Shown here: one piece after another, positions 1-8,492 of the stretch
How positions within the stretch are numbered: position 1 is the stretch's first letter
Layout: each line of letters begins with the position of its first letter
Assembly: GCF_050337045.1 (NCBI RefSeq)
Contig: NZ_JAKJSO010000019.1
Coordinates: 73,595-137,594 of the forward strand
Direction of reading: 5' to 3'
Length of the DNA: 64,000 bases
From: Photobacterium kagoshimensis
GTDB lineage: Bacteria; Pseudomonadota; Gammaproteobacteria; Enterobacterales; Vibrionaceae
The notes under the pieces: generated by a model
Told to the model about the DNA's origin: nothing
Databases searched by the model: none
Seen by the model: only the letters and a program-made list of their open reading frames with translations
Position numbers and translations under genes: made by a program

Positions 1-776
1 GCTTCACGCACTTTATTAGTGTCGCTGAGGTAACAGTTTACACCGCCACGGTGAAGCACATAGAAAGTCCACGCACGTTCAAAGACGTGAGAGAGAGGAA
101 GGAAGCATAGCGAGCTATCGCCTTCTTCTAGCGCTAAGTTGGTATCATGGCTCTCTAATTGCGAGGCAATATTGGTGTAATCCAGCATGACGCCTTTCGG
201 TGTACCTGTCGTACCCGAGGTGTAGATCAGTGTCAGTAGATCGTCCATCGCAATGTTATCAAGACGCTCAGTTAACACTTGCTCTGCTTCAGAAGAAGAT
301 GCAGTAGCAAAGTCACTCAACCGACAGACTAATGGATGATCGGCTAAGACAACCTCATCACACATCACCACAATATGTTCAAGTTCAGGGCACTGTTCTG
401 CAATTTGCACGGCTGCATCATGCTGCGCTTGCTCACCAACAAATAGAATGCGTACATCAGCATTATTAAGGATGTAAGCGGCCTGATCAGGCGTACTTGT
501 TGGGTAAATCGGCACGGTTACTGCGCGACAGTACAAGGTTGCCATATCAGCAACTGTCCAGCTCGGCATATTATTAGAGAAAATACCGACCTTATCTTGC
601 ACATTCAGGCCTTTGGCCAACATTGAAATAGCAAGTTCTTGGATCTGAGCACCAAACTCAGACCACGTGATATCTTGCCATTCATCGGCAACCTGATGAC
701 GTAAAGCAGCACGGTCACCCAGACGAGCAATCTGCGTGCGGATACGATTTACTAAATGAAAGTCACGTTTAGCCAT
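1..776 (-). CDS. Long-chain acyl-CoA synthetase (AMP-binding family), N-terminal part
   Basis: The gene runs off the left edge; about 258 N-terminal residues are visible, starting MAKRDFHLVNRIRTQ. The adenylate-forming signature YTSGTTGTPKGV is present near residue 190, followed by LSHVFERAWTF, which is typical of long-chain fatty acid CoA ligases. Members activate fatty acids with ATP to an acyl-adenylate and then to acyl-CoA at the inner face of the membrane. It lies downstream of leuO on the same strand; from memory the same pairing occurs in Vibrio cholerae. An 8-bp palindrome sits just in front of its start. The C-terminal domain is outside the window, so the precise subfamily is not assigned. 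Confidence 0.85.
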   Translation of the reverse strand, partial: MAKRDFHLVNRIRTQIARLGDRAALRHQVADEWQDITWSEFGAQIQELAISMLAKGLNVQDKVGIFSNNMPSWTVADMATLYCRAVTVPIYPTSTPDQAAYILNNADVRILFVGEQAQHDAAVQIAEQCPELEHIVVMCDEVVLADHPLVCRLSDFATASSSEAEQVLTERLDNIAMDDLLTLIYTSGTTGTPKGVMLDYTNIASQLESHDTNLALEEGDSSLCFLPLSHVFERAWTFYVLHRGGVNCYLSDTNKVRE

Positions 777-793
777 AACAACCCTGATCTTTT

Positions 794-811
794 AGCTTAC
801 ACATGTAAGCT
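794..811. promoter_or_regulatory. Palindrome upstream of the acyl-CoA synthetase gene
   Basis: A perfect 8-bp inverted repeat (AGCTTACA / TGTAAGCT, 2-nt spacer) ends 17 nt from the start codon of the acyl-CoA synthetase gene. This size and placement fit an operator for a dimeric repressor. The regulator is not identified from sequence; a fatty-acid-responsive TetR or GntR protein would be a reasonable guess. Confidence 0.4.
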
Positions 812-938
812 TAACTGAGGTGCGAAGTTTACCTTTGATGGCAAAAAAGGCAACCACTCCCCTCGAAAATTTACTGGATTTGTTGCGTCTATCTCACTCC
901 AAGCCCCTACTACTACAGGGCTGACACGAGTTTTTAAT

Positions 939-955
939 ACATTTGATACAAATGT
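939..955. promoter_or_regulatory. Second palindrome in the leuO / acyl-CoA synthetase gap
   Basis: A 7-bp inverted repeat (ACATTTG / CAAATGT, 3-nt spacer) lies about 160 nt upstream of the acyl-CoA synthetase start. It shares the ACA...TGT outer bases with the palindrome at 794-811 but is otherwise different. Operator function is a guess. Confidence 0.3.
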
Positions 956-1010
956 AAGAGAGTAATACAAACGCACAACTTGGCACCGCCATTGCTGCTT
1001 TTGTTCCATA

Positions 1011-1041
1011 TAAAACAAAAGCCAGCAATGCTGGCTTTATT
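1011..1041 (-). terminator. Rho-independent terminator of leuO
   Basis: On the minus strand a stem AAGCCAGCA / TGCTGGCTT with almost no loop is followed by a T-rich tail. It lies about 25 nt after the leuO stop codon and separates leuO from the acyl-CoA synthetase gene. Confidence 0.75.
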
Positions 1042-1063
1042 CATTGGTAAGCTGAGTTAACGC

Positions 1064-2017
1064 TTACGCGTGGTTACCACAGATGCTCATCAATTGATCA
1101 CGCATCCAGATGTGGCCTTTATCTTTTTGTGAAGACTCATGCCAGCTCAAGTAACCGCTAATGCTTGCCGATTCAAATGGCAAATCCAACACTTTTAATT
1201 TTAGGTTATCAGCCACTGATTCCGCCAACCAACGTGGTGCGACAGCAATAAGATCCGATTGACCAACAACATACATAATGTTGCTTAAGCTCGCACCTTG
1301 GTAGGCCTCTTGGTAAGAGTTGTGCTTGTTATAAATATGGTCAGCAAACATCTTCACACCCGGCATCGCTTTTAGTAGAGCGTGCTTTTCAGATGCAAAC
1401 TGCGATTCAGATACAGTGTCGCTCAGACGTGGGTGGTTTTGCGCGGCAATGACAACAAGCTCATCACTGAATAATTCTGTGCTGCAAAAGCCAGGTTCAT
1501 CAAAACGTACGTAATCGATCACAAAGTCGATTTCTTGGTAGCGCATCTTTTGCGTTAACTTCGCATCGAATTCCGCTTCAAGTTGCATGCGTAAGTTAGG
1601 GGCTTGCTCTGTCACTGAACGCAGAATGTGCGGTGCAAAACGCATGTCCGATGGGCTGCATAAAGCCAGCTTAAAAGTACGGGTTGAAGTTTCTGGAGAG
1701 AAAATTGATGATGGCAGCTCGTTTTTCACCAATTGTAAAGCTTGGCGCATCGGGCCAAATAATTGCTTTGCTCGCTGTGTTGGCTGAATACCACGACCAT
1801 GTCGAATAAACAATTCATCGTTAAACATGACTTTTAAACGCGCAACGGCATTACTTACTGCTGGTTGAGACATACCTAAATTGTGTGCTGCTCGTGTAAT
1901 GTTCTGTTCTTGCATTACGGCATCAAACACTGTGAGCAAATTAAGGTCTACACTGCGTAGGTTTGACTCCATTTTATAACCATCAATAGAGTGAATAGCT
2001 GAGCTTTTGCGTGTCAT
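1064..2017 (-). CDS. leuO: LysR-type transcriptional regulator LeuO
   Basis: A 317-residue LysR-family regulator. The winged helix-turn-helix is at about residues 25-85 (NITRAAHNLGMSQPAVSNAV), followed by a periplasmic-binding-like effector domain. The N-terminal RSVDLNLLTVFDAVMQEQNITRAA and the location near leuABCD support LeuO, a global regulator that antagonises H-NS and, in Vibrio, affects acid tolerance and virulence regulators. The ATG used has an AAGAGGC ribosome site upstream; an internal ATG at residue 16 is an alternative. In E. coli leuO is divergent from leuLABCD; here an efflux operon of about 5 kb lies between them. The upstream DNA is long and AT-rich, as is common for H-NS/LeuO-controlled promoters. 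Confidence 0.88.
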   Translation of the reverse strand: MTRKSSAIHSIDGYKMESNLRSVDLNLLTVFDAVMQEQNITRAAHNLGMSQPAVSNAVARLKVMFNDELFIRHGRGIQPTQRAKQLFGPMRQALQLVKNELPSSIFSPETSTRTFKLALCSPSDMRFAPHILRSVTEQAPNLRMQLEAEFDAKLTQKMRYQEIDFVIDYVRFDEPGFCSTELFSDELVVIAAQNHPRLSDTVSESQFASEKHALLKAMPGVKMFADHIYNKHNSYQEAYQGASLSNIMYVVGQSDLIAVAPRWLAESVADNLKLKVLDLPFESASISGYLSWHESSQKDKGHIWMRDQLMSICGNHA

Positions 2018-2453
2018 TTTTTAGCCTCTTGTTTAAATTAATATGGGCGTTATTTCGAGATGGTCATCAATACGACAGTACAACCACACTATAAAAATAA
2101 TTGAATCCCTGTTGCTGGGATGCGCTCAGTATCATCCAAATAGATTGATGAAACCAATAGGCTGACAACGCGGTTTATCGCAATTAACCACACAAAACAT
2201 AAAATCAGAATATAAATCATTTAAAATCAAACGAATAACCCACATCTAAAAAAAACAAAAATATCTTTTATTAAAATAAAGGATTAATTATAAGCAAGTT
2301 AATCGATTGCTTTATTGCGTACCCGCTCTAATAAAACACCGTACCACCAGCTAAAAAGAGGGATTGATAGCCCCCATTTATTAAATTCGACAAGAAAAAA
2401 AGAGGCGATATAGCTTGGAAATCAAGCAATATCTCAGGGGCGAAGTCAGGGCG

Positions 2454-2470
2454 TTTGACCAATGGTCAAA
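2454..2470. promoter_or_regulatory. 17-nt perfect palindrome TTTGACCA-A-TGGTCAAA
   Basis: Two 8-nt arms are perfectly complementary around one central base. It looks like an operator for a dimeric regulator, but no gene starts within 400 nt, so the target is unknown. Half of it recurs in the direct repeat at 2582-2596. Confidence 0.4.
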
Positions 2471-2701
2471 GCGGTTCACTCGATTCATCAAACGAATGAT
2501 TCTCTCGCCCTCTCTTATCTTCCAACAAACCAAGCGGCGTCATACAAAATAACCTTTACAACAGGTTTTACGACCAACCAAAGTCAGGGCTTTGACGGTT
2601 TATCGCCTAGCAGAAGAACGCGGATTTAAGCTGTTTCGAGAGTAACGGGCTAATGGTATGCAGAGCCGAAGTGGCGCAAAATCACAACAAGAAGAGGAGA
2701 T

Positions 2702-2735
2702 AATGACAAAGCAGACCGCGGCCTAGTTTGTCATT
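2702..2735 (-). other. Hairpin AATGACAAA / TTTGTCATT
   Basis: A 9-bp perfect stem with a 16-nt GC-rich loop, just beyond the terminator-like hairpin of the RND operon. There is no proper T-tract. It could be part of the 3' end of the efflux mRNA or of an independent small RNA. Confidence 0.3.
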
Positions 2736-2740
2736 TAATA

Positions 2741-2776
2741 TGCCAGCACACTGATAGCTGAATCCGTGTGCTGGCA
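2741..2776 (-). terminator. Putative terminator of the RND efflux operon
   Basis: An 11-bp perfect stem TGCCAGCACAC / GTGTGCTGGCA with a 14-nt loop begins 12 nt after the RND gene stop. The tail on the minus strand (TATTAAAT) is only weakly T-rich, so termination may be incomplete or the hairpin may mainly protect the mRNA 3' end. Confidence 0.5.
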
Positions 2777-2788
2777 CATGAAAGGCCT

Positions 2789-5700
2789 TTACGCCGCTAT
2801 GGGTTCATGCTTTTTCACTAAACCAAAATCAGCCAAAATTGCATAGGCCGCGGGGATCATGAATAGCACCAGTAAGGTCGAGGTGAAAATACCAAATACA
2901 ATAGAAATCACCAATGGCTGAATAACTTGCGCTTGTAGGCTGGTTTCTAATAGTAACGGTAATAAACCTGCAGCCGTCGTGAGGGACGTTAAGAATACGG
3001 CACGGAAACGCTCGCGGCTGGCTTTCACCACGGCATCGTGCACGCTATCACCCTCATCGACATGGTGACGGATATACTGCACCAACAAGATCGAATCATT
3101 CACCACCACCCCAGCTAACGACACAAAACCCATGATGCTCGGCATACTCAGCGCATGTCCCAATAGCCAATGCCCCCAAAACACCCCAATTAAGGCCAGT
3201 GGAATAGCAAGCAATACCACAAAAGGTTCTAAGTAACTGCGGAACTGGAAACTGAGGATAACAAACACTCCAAACACCCCAAGTGCAAAACCAATCGCCA
3301 TCGATTGTCCGGTTTCTGCGGTATCTTTGGCTTCCCCTTCAAAGTTAAAGCGTAGCCCTGGGTATTTAGCGATTAACTGCGGGATCTCTTGCTGACGGAA
3401 TAACGTTAAGATCTCGGTTGAGCTAATTTTACTGTGCTCTAAATCTGCATACACACTGAGAGTACGCAAGCCATCGATTCGCTGGATACGGACATAATTT
3501 CGCTGATAGCTAAGCTCTGTAATCGACGCTAACGGTACTTGACTGCCATCACTCAGTATAATCGGGAAGCTAGCCAGCGTTTGTAAATTGCCCGCTTCTA
3601 CCTTGTCAAAGCGGACTTCAACTTCAATATTTTCTGGGCCAAGCTGGATATCATCGGCCTTTTGACCAAAGTATGCCGCTCGTAATTGCGAAGCTATCAT
3701 CTGGCCATCCACACCAAAACTTTCCGCCCCAGGGCGCAAGGTCACCAGCACTTCTTGCTTACCCATCCGCATGTCATCCAACACACCATATACGCCGTCA
3801 AACTCATTCAAGAAAGCTTGCACTTCCAATGACGCCGCTTTTAACGCAGTGAGTTCATCGTGTTGCATCCGAATCTCAACCGCTCGCCCCCCCGGCCCCA
3901 TGATCGGCTGCTTAAATACTAAGGATATTGGATCGGCTAATGTACCGACTTCCTCTCGCCAAGCCGCAACAAACTCATCAATCACTGTATTGCGTGACTC
4001 AGCGCCACGTAAATCGAGTCGTACCGTTGCCACGTGCGGACCTTTTTCATCGGCATCCGCATTGGTGTTGTATTGCTCGGTGATGTGCTCAATCAGGCTA
4101 TGGCCACCTTCAACATCTCGGCTCCATTCCACATTCAATCGCTCAGCCGCCTCAACAATGTGCGCGACCACTTTTTCGGTCTGAGACAGTGATGCCCCTG
4201 GCGCTAAGATAATTCGCGCTTCGGCGATGTCGCCATCTAAATCGGGGAAACCGACAAACTTAAGCGCACCGCCCGCTAACAGTGCCGCGGAAGCAAACAG
4301 CATGGCCACCACGCCACCTAAAAATAAGTAACGCCAGCGCACCACGGCATCCACCGCAGTCAATAGTTGATGTTGGCGAAAGTGCTCAAATTTAGCTAAG
4401 AACACCCGCTTAAATTTAAGATCAGGCTTTTCTTCTTTATGCCGCTGCTTTTGTAATGAATGGCTAAGGTGGTGCGGCAAAATCAAGAAAGCTTCAATCA
4501 AGCTGATGGTCAACACCAAGATCAGCACTTGTGGCACGACCCTCAGCACCGCGCCCATTTCACCATCAAGAAACAGCAAGCTACCGAAAATACAGACAGT
4601 GGTGAGATACGAAGACAGTACCCCAGGAAAGACTTTCTTCACCCCGTTAAAGACGGCATCTGGTACTGATTGACCACGCTCTAAATGGGCCGCTATGGAT
4701 TCCGCAATCACGATGGCATCATCCATCATGATACCAATCGCCATCAATAAGGCGACCAGCGACATAATATTGATCGACAACCCCAACCCCGCCATGAGGA
4801 ACAGGCTCCCCATAAAGGCAACAGGTAAACCTGCCGCGACCCAAAACGAATAACGGAAGGTAAAGAATAACCACATGGTGAAAAACACCAACACCACGCC
4901 TTGCAAACCGTTATCCACCATCATGGTCAAACGATCCCACAGTACCGATGAAATATCATTGGTGAGGCTAAGTGTTACGCCTGTTGGTGCAATTTGGCTT
5001 TCATCTTCGACAAACTGCTGTACCCGCTCTTTGATCCGTAAAGCATCATCCGCTTTATTTTTGCTGATCTTCAATACTGCCGATGGCTTACCATCAAACA
5101 GGATTTTTTGTTCATCCAGTTCAAAACGATCGGTGATCGTGGCAATGTCGCCAAGCCGCAACACCGCCCCTTCAGCATCAGCCCCTATGATGGTTTGTGC
5201 TAAGGTCTCTGGCGTGACTTTTTGTTCATCAAAACGGATCAATAAATTCTTGTCAGCGAGCTCAATATTACCACTCGGCAGTTTGATATTTTGCCGTGAC
5301 AGGCGCTCGGCCACATCACCGACACTCATGCCGAGCTGGCGTAAGGCGGTTTCTTTTAGCTCTACCCGCAGTTGGTGATCGGAAAAACCACTCACCGCCA
5401 CCAGTGACACCCCATAATCAATTTTAAGCTTACGTTTTAACTCTTCAGCATAGGCTTTAAGGTGAGGCCAGTTAGTGTCAGCGCTGATCGCGACATCCAC
5501 CACAGGTTCATTCCAATCGAGCTCGCGAACAATCGGGGATTCAATCTCTGCAGGGAAATCATTGATCCCATTGATCTGGGTTTGTACATCCACCAACATA
5601 CGCGAAACCACAGCACTGTTGGTCAGCTTTAAAATCAGCGATGCCGACCCTTCCACCGCTTCACAGCGCGTTTCTTCTATATTGGCAAGGCCATCTACCG

Positions 5701-5902
5701 CATCTTCCATCCGCATACAGATGCTTTGTTCTACTTCTTGTGGCGATGCCCCAGGGTAAACCACAGAGGCAATGATATAAGGCGGTGAGAACTCAGGAAA
5801 CGTTTCCCGTTTAATTTGCGGTAACGACACAAAACCCAATAGCAGCAAAGTAAACATCATTAAATTTGCAGCGGTGGGATGGCGAGAGAAAAAACGGATC
5901 AT
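2789..5902 (-). CDS. RND efflux transporter permease (AcrB/MexF superfamily)
   Basis: A 1037-residue inner-membrane proton/drug antiporter of the resistance-nodulation-division class. The usual topology is visible: TM1 at about 12-30, a large periplasmic loop to about 330, a TM block to about 480, a second periplasmic loop, and a final TM block. The proton-relay pair in TM4 is present as Asp394-Asp395 (GIMMDDAIV). It follows its membrane fusion partner with only 2 nt between stop and start, so the two are translationally coupled. The N-terminus (RHPTAANLMMFTLLLLG) resembles the subgroup of heavier, substrate-uncertain RND pumps rather than AcrB itself. No outer-membrane channel gene is nearby, so it presumably uses a TolC-type protein encoded elsewhere. 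Confidence 0.9.
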   Translation of the reverse strand: MIRFFSRHPTAANLMMFTLLLLGFVSLPQIKRETFPEFSPPYIIASVVYPGASPQEVEQSICMRMEDAVDGLANIEETRCEAVEGSASLILKLTNSAVVSRMLVDVQTQINGINDFPAEIESPIVRELDWNEPVVDVAISADTNWPHLKAYAEELKRKLKIDYGVSLVAVSGFSDHQLRVELKETALRQLGMSVGDVAERLSRQNIKLPSGNIELADKNLLIRFDEQKVTPETLAQTIIGADAEGAVLRLGDIATITDRFELDEQKILFDGKPSAVLKISKNKADDALRIKERVQQFVEDESQIAPTGVTLSLTNDISSVLWDRLTMMVDNGLQGVVLVFFTMWLFFTFRYSFWVAAGLPVAFMGSLFLMAGLGLSINIMSLVALLMAIGIMMDDAIVIAESIAAHLERGQSVPDAVFNGVKKVFPGVLSSYLTTVCIFGSLLFLDGEMGAVLRVVPQVLILVLTISLIEAFLILPHHLSHSLQKQRHKEEKPDLKFKRVFLAKFEHFRQHQLLTAVDAVVRWRYLFLGGVVAMLFASAALLAGGALKFVGFPDLDGDIAEARIILAPGASLSQTEKVVAHIVEAAERLNVEWSRDVEGGHSLIEHITEQYNTNADADEKGPHVATVRLDLRGAESRNTVIDEFVAAWREEVGTLADPISLVFKQPIMGPGGRAVEIRMQHDELTALKAASLEVQAFLNEFDGVYGVLDDMRMGKQEVLVTLRPGAESFGVDGQMIASQLRAAYFGQKADDIQLGPENIEVEVRFDKVEAGNLQTLASFPIILSDGSQVPLASITELSYQRNYVRIQRIDGLRTLSVYADLEHSKISSTEILTLFRQQEIPQLIAKYPGLRFNFEGEAKDTAETGQSMAIGFALGVFGVFVILSFQFRSYLEPFVVLLAIPLALIGVFWGHWLLGHALSMPSIMGFVSLAGVVVNDSILLVQYIRHHVDEGDSVHDAVVKASRERFRAVFLTSLTTAAGLLPLLLETSLQAQVIQPLVISIVFGIFTSTLLVLFMIPAAYAILADFGLVKKHEPIAA

Positions 5903-5904
5903 GA

Positions 5905-7248
5905 TTACGATGCTCCTTGCTCTTTCGCAGGCGCCACTACCGCGTTGCCATCTTTACTGACCACGCGCAATGCCATGCCTTCCACTGCGGGCAGCAAGTC
6001 ATTAACCACTAGTTGTTGCGCAGCAATAAAATCCCCCTGTACCGCCACTAACCCCTCGCGACGAAATAGCACAGTCACAGGCTTAATATTTAAGGTGTTG
6101 TCATCACTTATCAAATAGACTTTATCACCGTGTAAAGCGCGTTCCGGGATCACCCAGTGTGGGTTAGCTTGTCCTTCCAAAGTGGCTTGAACAAACATAC
6201 CATTAACGAGTGGTGGCGCAGTTTCAGGTGAGAGTTGGCTGTAATCTTGCGCCACTTCAAGAATCACCCCGACGGTGGCCTGATTGGCACTAACGGTGTC
6301 GCTGATCCTGGCCACTTTAGCTGGCCACTGCTGAACAAATTGACCACTGGATAATTGAATGCTGGCTTGCAATGCCAGCTGATCGGCACGTGGGCGGCCA
6401 TCGGCATGGGCGGTGTATTGAGTCAGGCTAGAGGCTAATGCTTGCATGTCATGTAACGCGACTTGCGCGTCCACTTCAATCTCGGCAATACCGTGGGCAA
6501 TCAGCATGGTTTGCTGCACATTCACCACCTGATTTTGTTCGATATCAACACTCGAAATACGCGCATCAATCGGCAATATAATTTCTGTTTTTTCCAGCGA
6601 ACGCTTTGCTTCTGCTACTTTTGATTGATTCACTTGCAGTTGCGCTTCGCTGACACGGCGCTCTTTGGGTAAGACTTGGAGCTGGCTTTCTAGGTCTTGC
6701 ACCACTTTTTGGCTGGCTAGATAAGACTGCTTTTCCAGATCCAATGCCGATTGTGACGTTAGCCCTTTACGACGCAGCTCTTCTTTGCGGGTTACTTCTT
6801 TTTTACTGATCGCCAGGCGATTTTTTTCTATCTTTAGTGTGCTTTGGAGGTTTTTTTCTTCCAAATCCAGCTTGGCTATTTGCGCTTCACTTGAGCTAAT
6901 ATCCGCTTCCGCTTTCGCTAACGTTAATTGATAGTCCAGCGGATCAATTTTCAGGATCACAGTGCCAGCATCTAACACTCGGCCTTTTTCAAGCTCAGGG
7001 TGACGGAAAATCACCTTCCCGCTCACTTCTGAAATCGCCTTCCATTCCACTTTGGGTTTTACTCGGCCAAAACCGGTGACTTGCGGTGCTAAAGGTTGTT
7101 GTTGCAAGGTAATCACATCAACCGCTCGGCTGCGCTCCAAGGCGGGCTTACTGCTCGGGGAAGGGCGTAATTTAACGGCGAGTACTAATATTAAAATGCC
7201 AGCCATCAACGCAGGAATGAAGAGTAGTTTCCGGTTACGGGCAATCAT
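5905..7248 (-). CDS. RND efflux membrane fusion protein (periplasmic adaptor)
   Basis: A 447-residue HlyD/AcrA-type adaptor that would link the downstream RND permease to an outer-membrane channel. It has an uncleaved N-terminal membrane anchor (about residues 8-26), a biotinyl-lipoyl-like half, and a long alpha-helical hairpin at about 105-220 rich in Lys/Glu heptads. The second lipoyl and beta-barrel domains follow. Its start codon overlaps the stop of the TetR gene by 4 nt (ATGA), and the permease begins 2 nt after its end, giving a tight tetR-mfp-rnd operon. Confidence 0.88.
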   Translation of the reverse strand: MIARNRKLLFIPALMAGILILVLAVKLRPSPSSKPALERSRAVDVITLQQQPLAPQVTGFGRVKPKVEWKAISEVSGKVIFRHPELEKGRVLDAGTVILKIDPLDYQLTLAKAEADISSSEAQIAKLDLEEKNLQSTLKIEKNRLAISKKEVTRKEELRRKGLTSQSALDLEKQSYLASQKVVQDLESQLQVLPKERRVSEAQLQVNQSKVAEAKRSLEKTEIILPIDARISSVDIEQNQVVNVQQTMLIAHGIAEIEVDAQVALHDMQALASSLTQYTAHADGRPRADQLALQASIQLSSGQFVQQWPAKVARISDTVSANQATVGVILEVAQDYSQLSPETAPPLVNGMFVQATLEGQANPHWVIPERALHGDKVYLISDDNTLNIKPVTVLFRREGLVAVQGDFIAAQQLVVNDLLPAVEGMALRVVSKDGNAVVAPAKEQGAS

Positions 7249-7886
7249 TCTGCTTCCCCTTTTTGATTAAAGATCCCTTGAGTCAGCACTTTAACGTTGT
7301 GCTCTGCCAATTCAAATAAGTAGGATTCGGACATTTCGATCCCATGAATTTCAAGCATTGCTGGTGGGATCAAGAAGGGAAAAACCATCATACTTACGAA
7401 CGTCATCCGTGCTTTTTCAGGATCCATTCCAGGGTTAAGCTGACCATTTTGCTGTAGCTTGGTAAACATCATGTCGGTTGCAGGACGTGACGTCTCTTTC
7501 ATCATTTTTTCCATCATCTGACGCTGAGGATCATCTGGCGCGAGCATCATGGCCCGTGACATCAACTTTGGCATGTCTGGATTGGGGGCCATAATTCGAT
7601 AGTAAGTTCGCATGAATTCGCCAATCGAGTCAAAATCACCTTTCTCCATCACCACCTTCATCTGGGCTCGGATAGGATCCATGGTTTCTTGCATCATGGT
7701 TTGGTATAAGCCGGCTTTGTTCTCAAAATAGTAGCGAATCAGTGCGACATTAACATCAGCCCTTGCCGCTATCATTCTGGTCGATACCTTGCTGTAAGGT
7801 AGAACGACAAATAATTTACGCGCTTCTATAATTAGACGCTCACGCGCATCGGAATCACCAACTGGACGACCTGCTTTTCCTGCCAT
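7245..7886 (-). CDS. TetR/AcrR-family transcriptional regulator
   Basis: A 213-residue regulator with an N-terminal TetR helix-turn-helix (VSTRMIAARADVNVALIRYYF, about residues 33-55) and a C-terminal ligand-binding domain. It is the first gene of the efflux operon and overlaps the adaptor by 4 nt, so it is most likely the local repressor of this pump and of itself. A 7-bp palindrome 20 nt upstream of its start is the obvious operator candidate. The inducer is unknown. Confidence 0.88.
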   Translation of the reverse strand: MAGKAGRPVGDSDARERLIIEARKLFVVLPYSKVSTRMIAARADVNVALIRYYFENKAGLYQTMMQETMDPIRAQMKVVMEKGDFDSIGEFMRTYYRIMAPNPDMPKLMSRAMMLAPDDPQRQMMEKMMKETSRPATDMMFTKLQQNGQLNPGMDPEKARMTFVSMMVFPFLIPPAMLEIHGIEMSESYLFELAEHNVKVLTQGIFNQKGEAE

Positions 7887-7905
7887 TAACTCACATCTCT
7901 ACCAA

Positions 7906-7923
7906 ATTAATCATACGATTAAT
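7906..7923. promoter_or_regulatory. Candidate TetR operator in front of the efflux operon
   Basis: The inverted repeat ATTAATC / GATTAAT with a 4-nt spacer lies 20-37 nt upstream of the tetR start codon, where it would block the promoter or early transcription. Autoregulation is inferred from position and symmetry only. Confidence 0.45.
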
Positions 7924-8222
7924 AATTGTACTAACAGAACAGTTAAAAGGTTTACTCTATTATTCATCTTAATTTAACCAATTGATTAATTAATACTGTG
8001 AACCAAGTAAACAACCAGTGATAAAGCTTAAATACAGCAGATTATTCGACAAAATAGACCTTTCACTTATTTACGCACTGTAACAACAAAGTGAATGATC
8101 ACTTGTGTTCCCACCATTGGCATCAATAGATCCCCACCTTGTCCTGTAGATACCCAACAACAAACAAACACTTAATTATCATTACGATACAAACACCAGC
8201 AAAAGAAAGCACCAATTAATGG
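7924..8222. other. AT-rich intergenic DNA between the efflux operon and leuL
   Basis: No gene is seen here. It should hold the promoter of the divergent efflux operon and upstream regulatory DNA of leuL. A palindrome AAGTGA-ATGA-TCACTT is at 8089-8104; its 4-nt spacer is too short for a normal CRP site. Confidence 0.4.
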
Positions 8223-8252
8223 TTGACCTTTAACCTGTCTATTTGGTATTCA
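8223..8252 (+). promoter_or_regulatory. Possible leuLABCD promoter
   Basis: TTGACC at 8223-8228 and TATTCA at 8247-8252 are 18 nt apart and resemble sigma-70 -35 and -10 elements. Transcription would start about 25 nt before leuL, a usual leader length for attenuator operons. The -10 match is weak. Confidence 0.4.
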
Positions 8253-8284
8253 TTTGTTATCAACTTTGTGGAAGACATGTAAAA

Positions 8285-8347
8285 ATGACTAAACGTTTCT
8301 TTATCCTCCTAAGCCTCCTCCTTATCGTGAATAATTCGCGCGGGTAG
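8285..8347 (+). CDS. leuL: leu operon leader peptide LeuL
   Basis: A 20-codon ORF reading MTKRFFILLSLLLIVNNSRG, preceded by a GGAAG ribosome site. Five of six consecutive codons at positions 8-13 are leucine (CTC CTA AGC CTC CTC CTT), the hallmark of a leucine-sensing leader. The last codons and the stop contain GCGCGGGT, which is complementary to the 5' arm of the downstream terminator. A ribosome stalled at the Leu codons leaves this arm free to form an antiterminator, while one reaching the stop covers it. Confidence 0.88.
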   Translation: MTKRFFILLSLLLIVNNSRG

Positions 8348-8408
8348 CTTATGAGTCGGAAACACCACTAAGCATTTAACAAACCCGCGCAGATAGCGCG
8401 GGTTTTTT
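8338..8408 (+). promoter_or_regulatory. leu attenuator: competing antiterminator and terminator
   Basis: Three complementary segments are seen: GCGCGGGT (8338-8345, overlapping the leuL stop), ACCCGCGC (8383-8390) and GCGCGGGT (8396-8403). Segments two and three form a GC-rich hairpin with a 5-nt loop followed by TTTTTT, an intrinsic terminator. Segments one and two form the alternative antiterminator. No separate 1:2 protector stem is obvious, so this is a compact version of the trp/leu type. Confidence 0.82.
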
Positions 8409-8492
8409 ATATCAGAGCCAGCGCAAGCGGATGCAGACTACGCCTAATAGCAATGAACACATGATTAGGCAGGCCAATAAAAGGAAGTAGCA

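Larger units (their letters stand above)
2018..2788. other. Long non-coding gap between the RND operon and leuO
   Basis: About 770 nt with no convincing ORF. The leuO-proximal half (about 2040-2330) is strongly AT-rich and should hold the leuO promoter. The other half contains a 17-nt palindrome (2454-2470), a near-perfect direct repeat of AGTCAGGGC-TTTGAC (2444-2459 and 2582-2596), and two long hairpins (2702-2735 and 2741-2776). No known RNA family was recognised. Confidence 0.5.

Noticed and set aside
797..1018. Minus-strand ORF of 73 codons between leuO and the acyl-CoA synthetase gene
   Set aside because: It runs through two palindromes and the leuO terminator and shows no family resemblance or ribosome site; it is likely chance.
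8089..8104. CRP site upstream of leuL (AAGTGA-ATGA-TCACTT)
   Set aside because: The spacer between the half-sites is 4 nt instead of 6, so it is not a normal CRP site.
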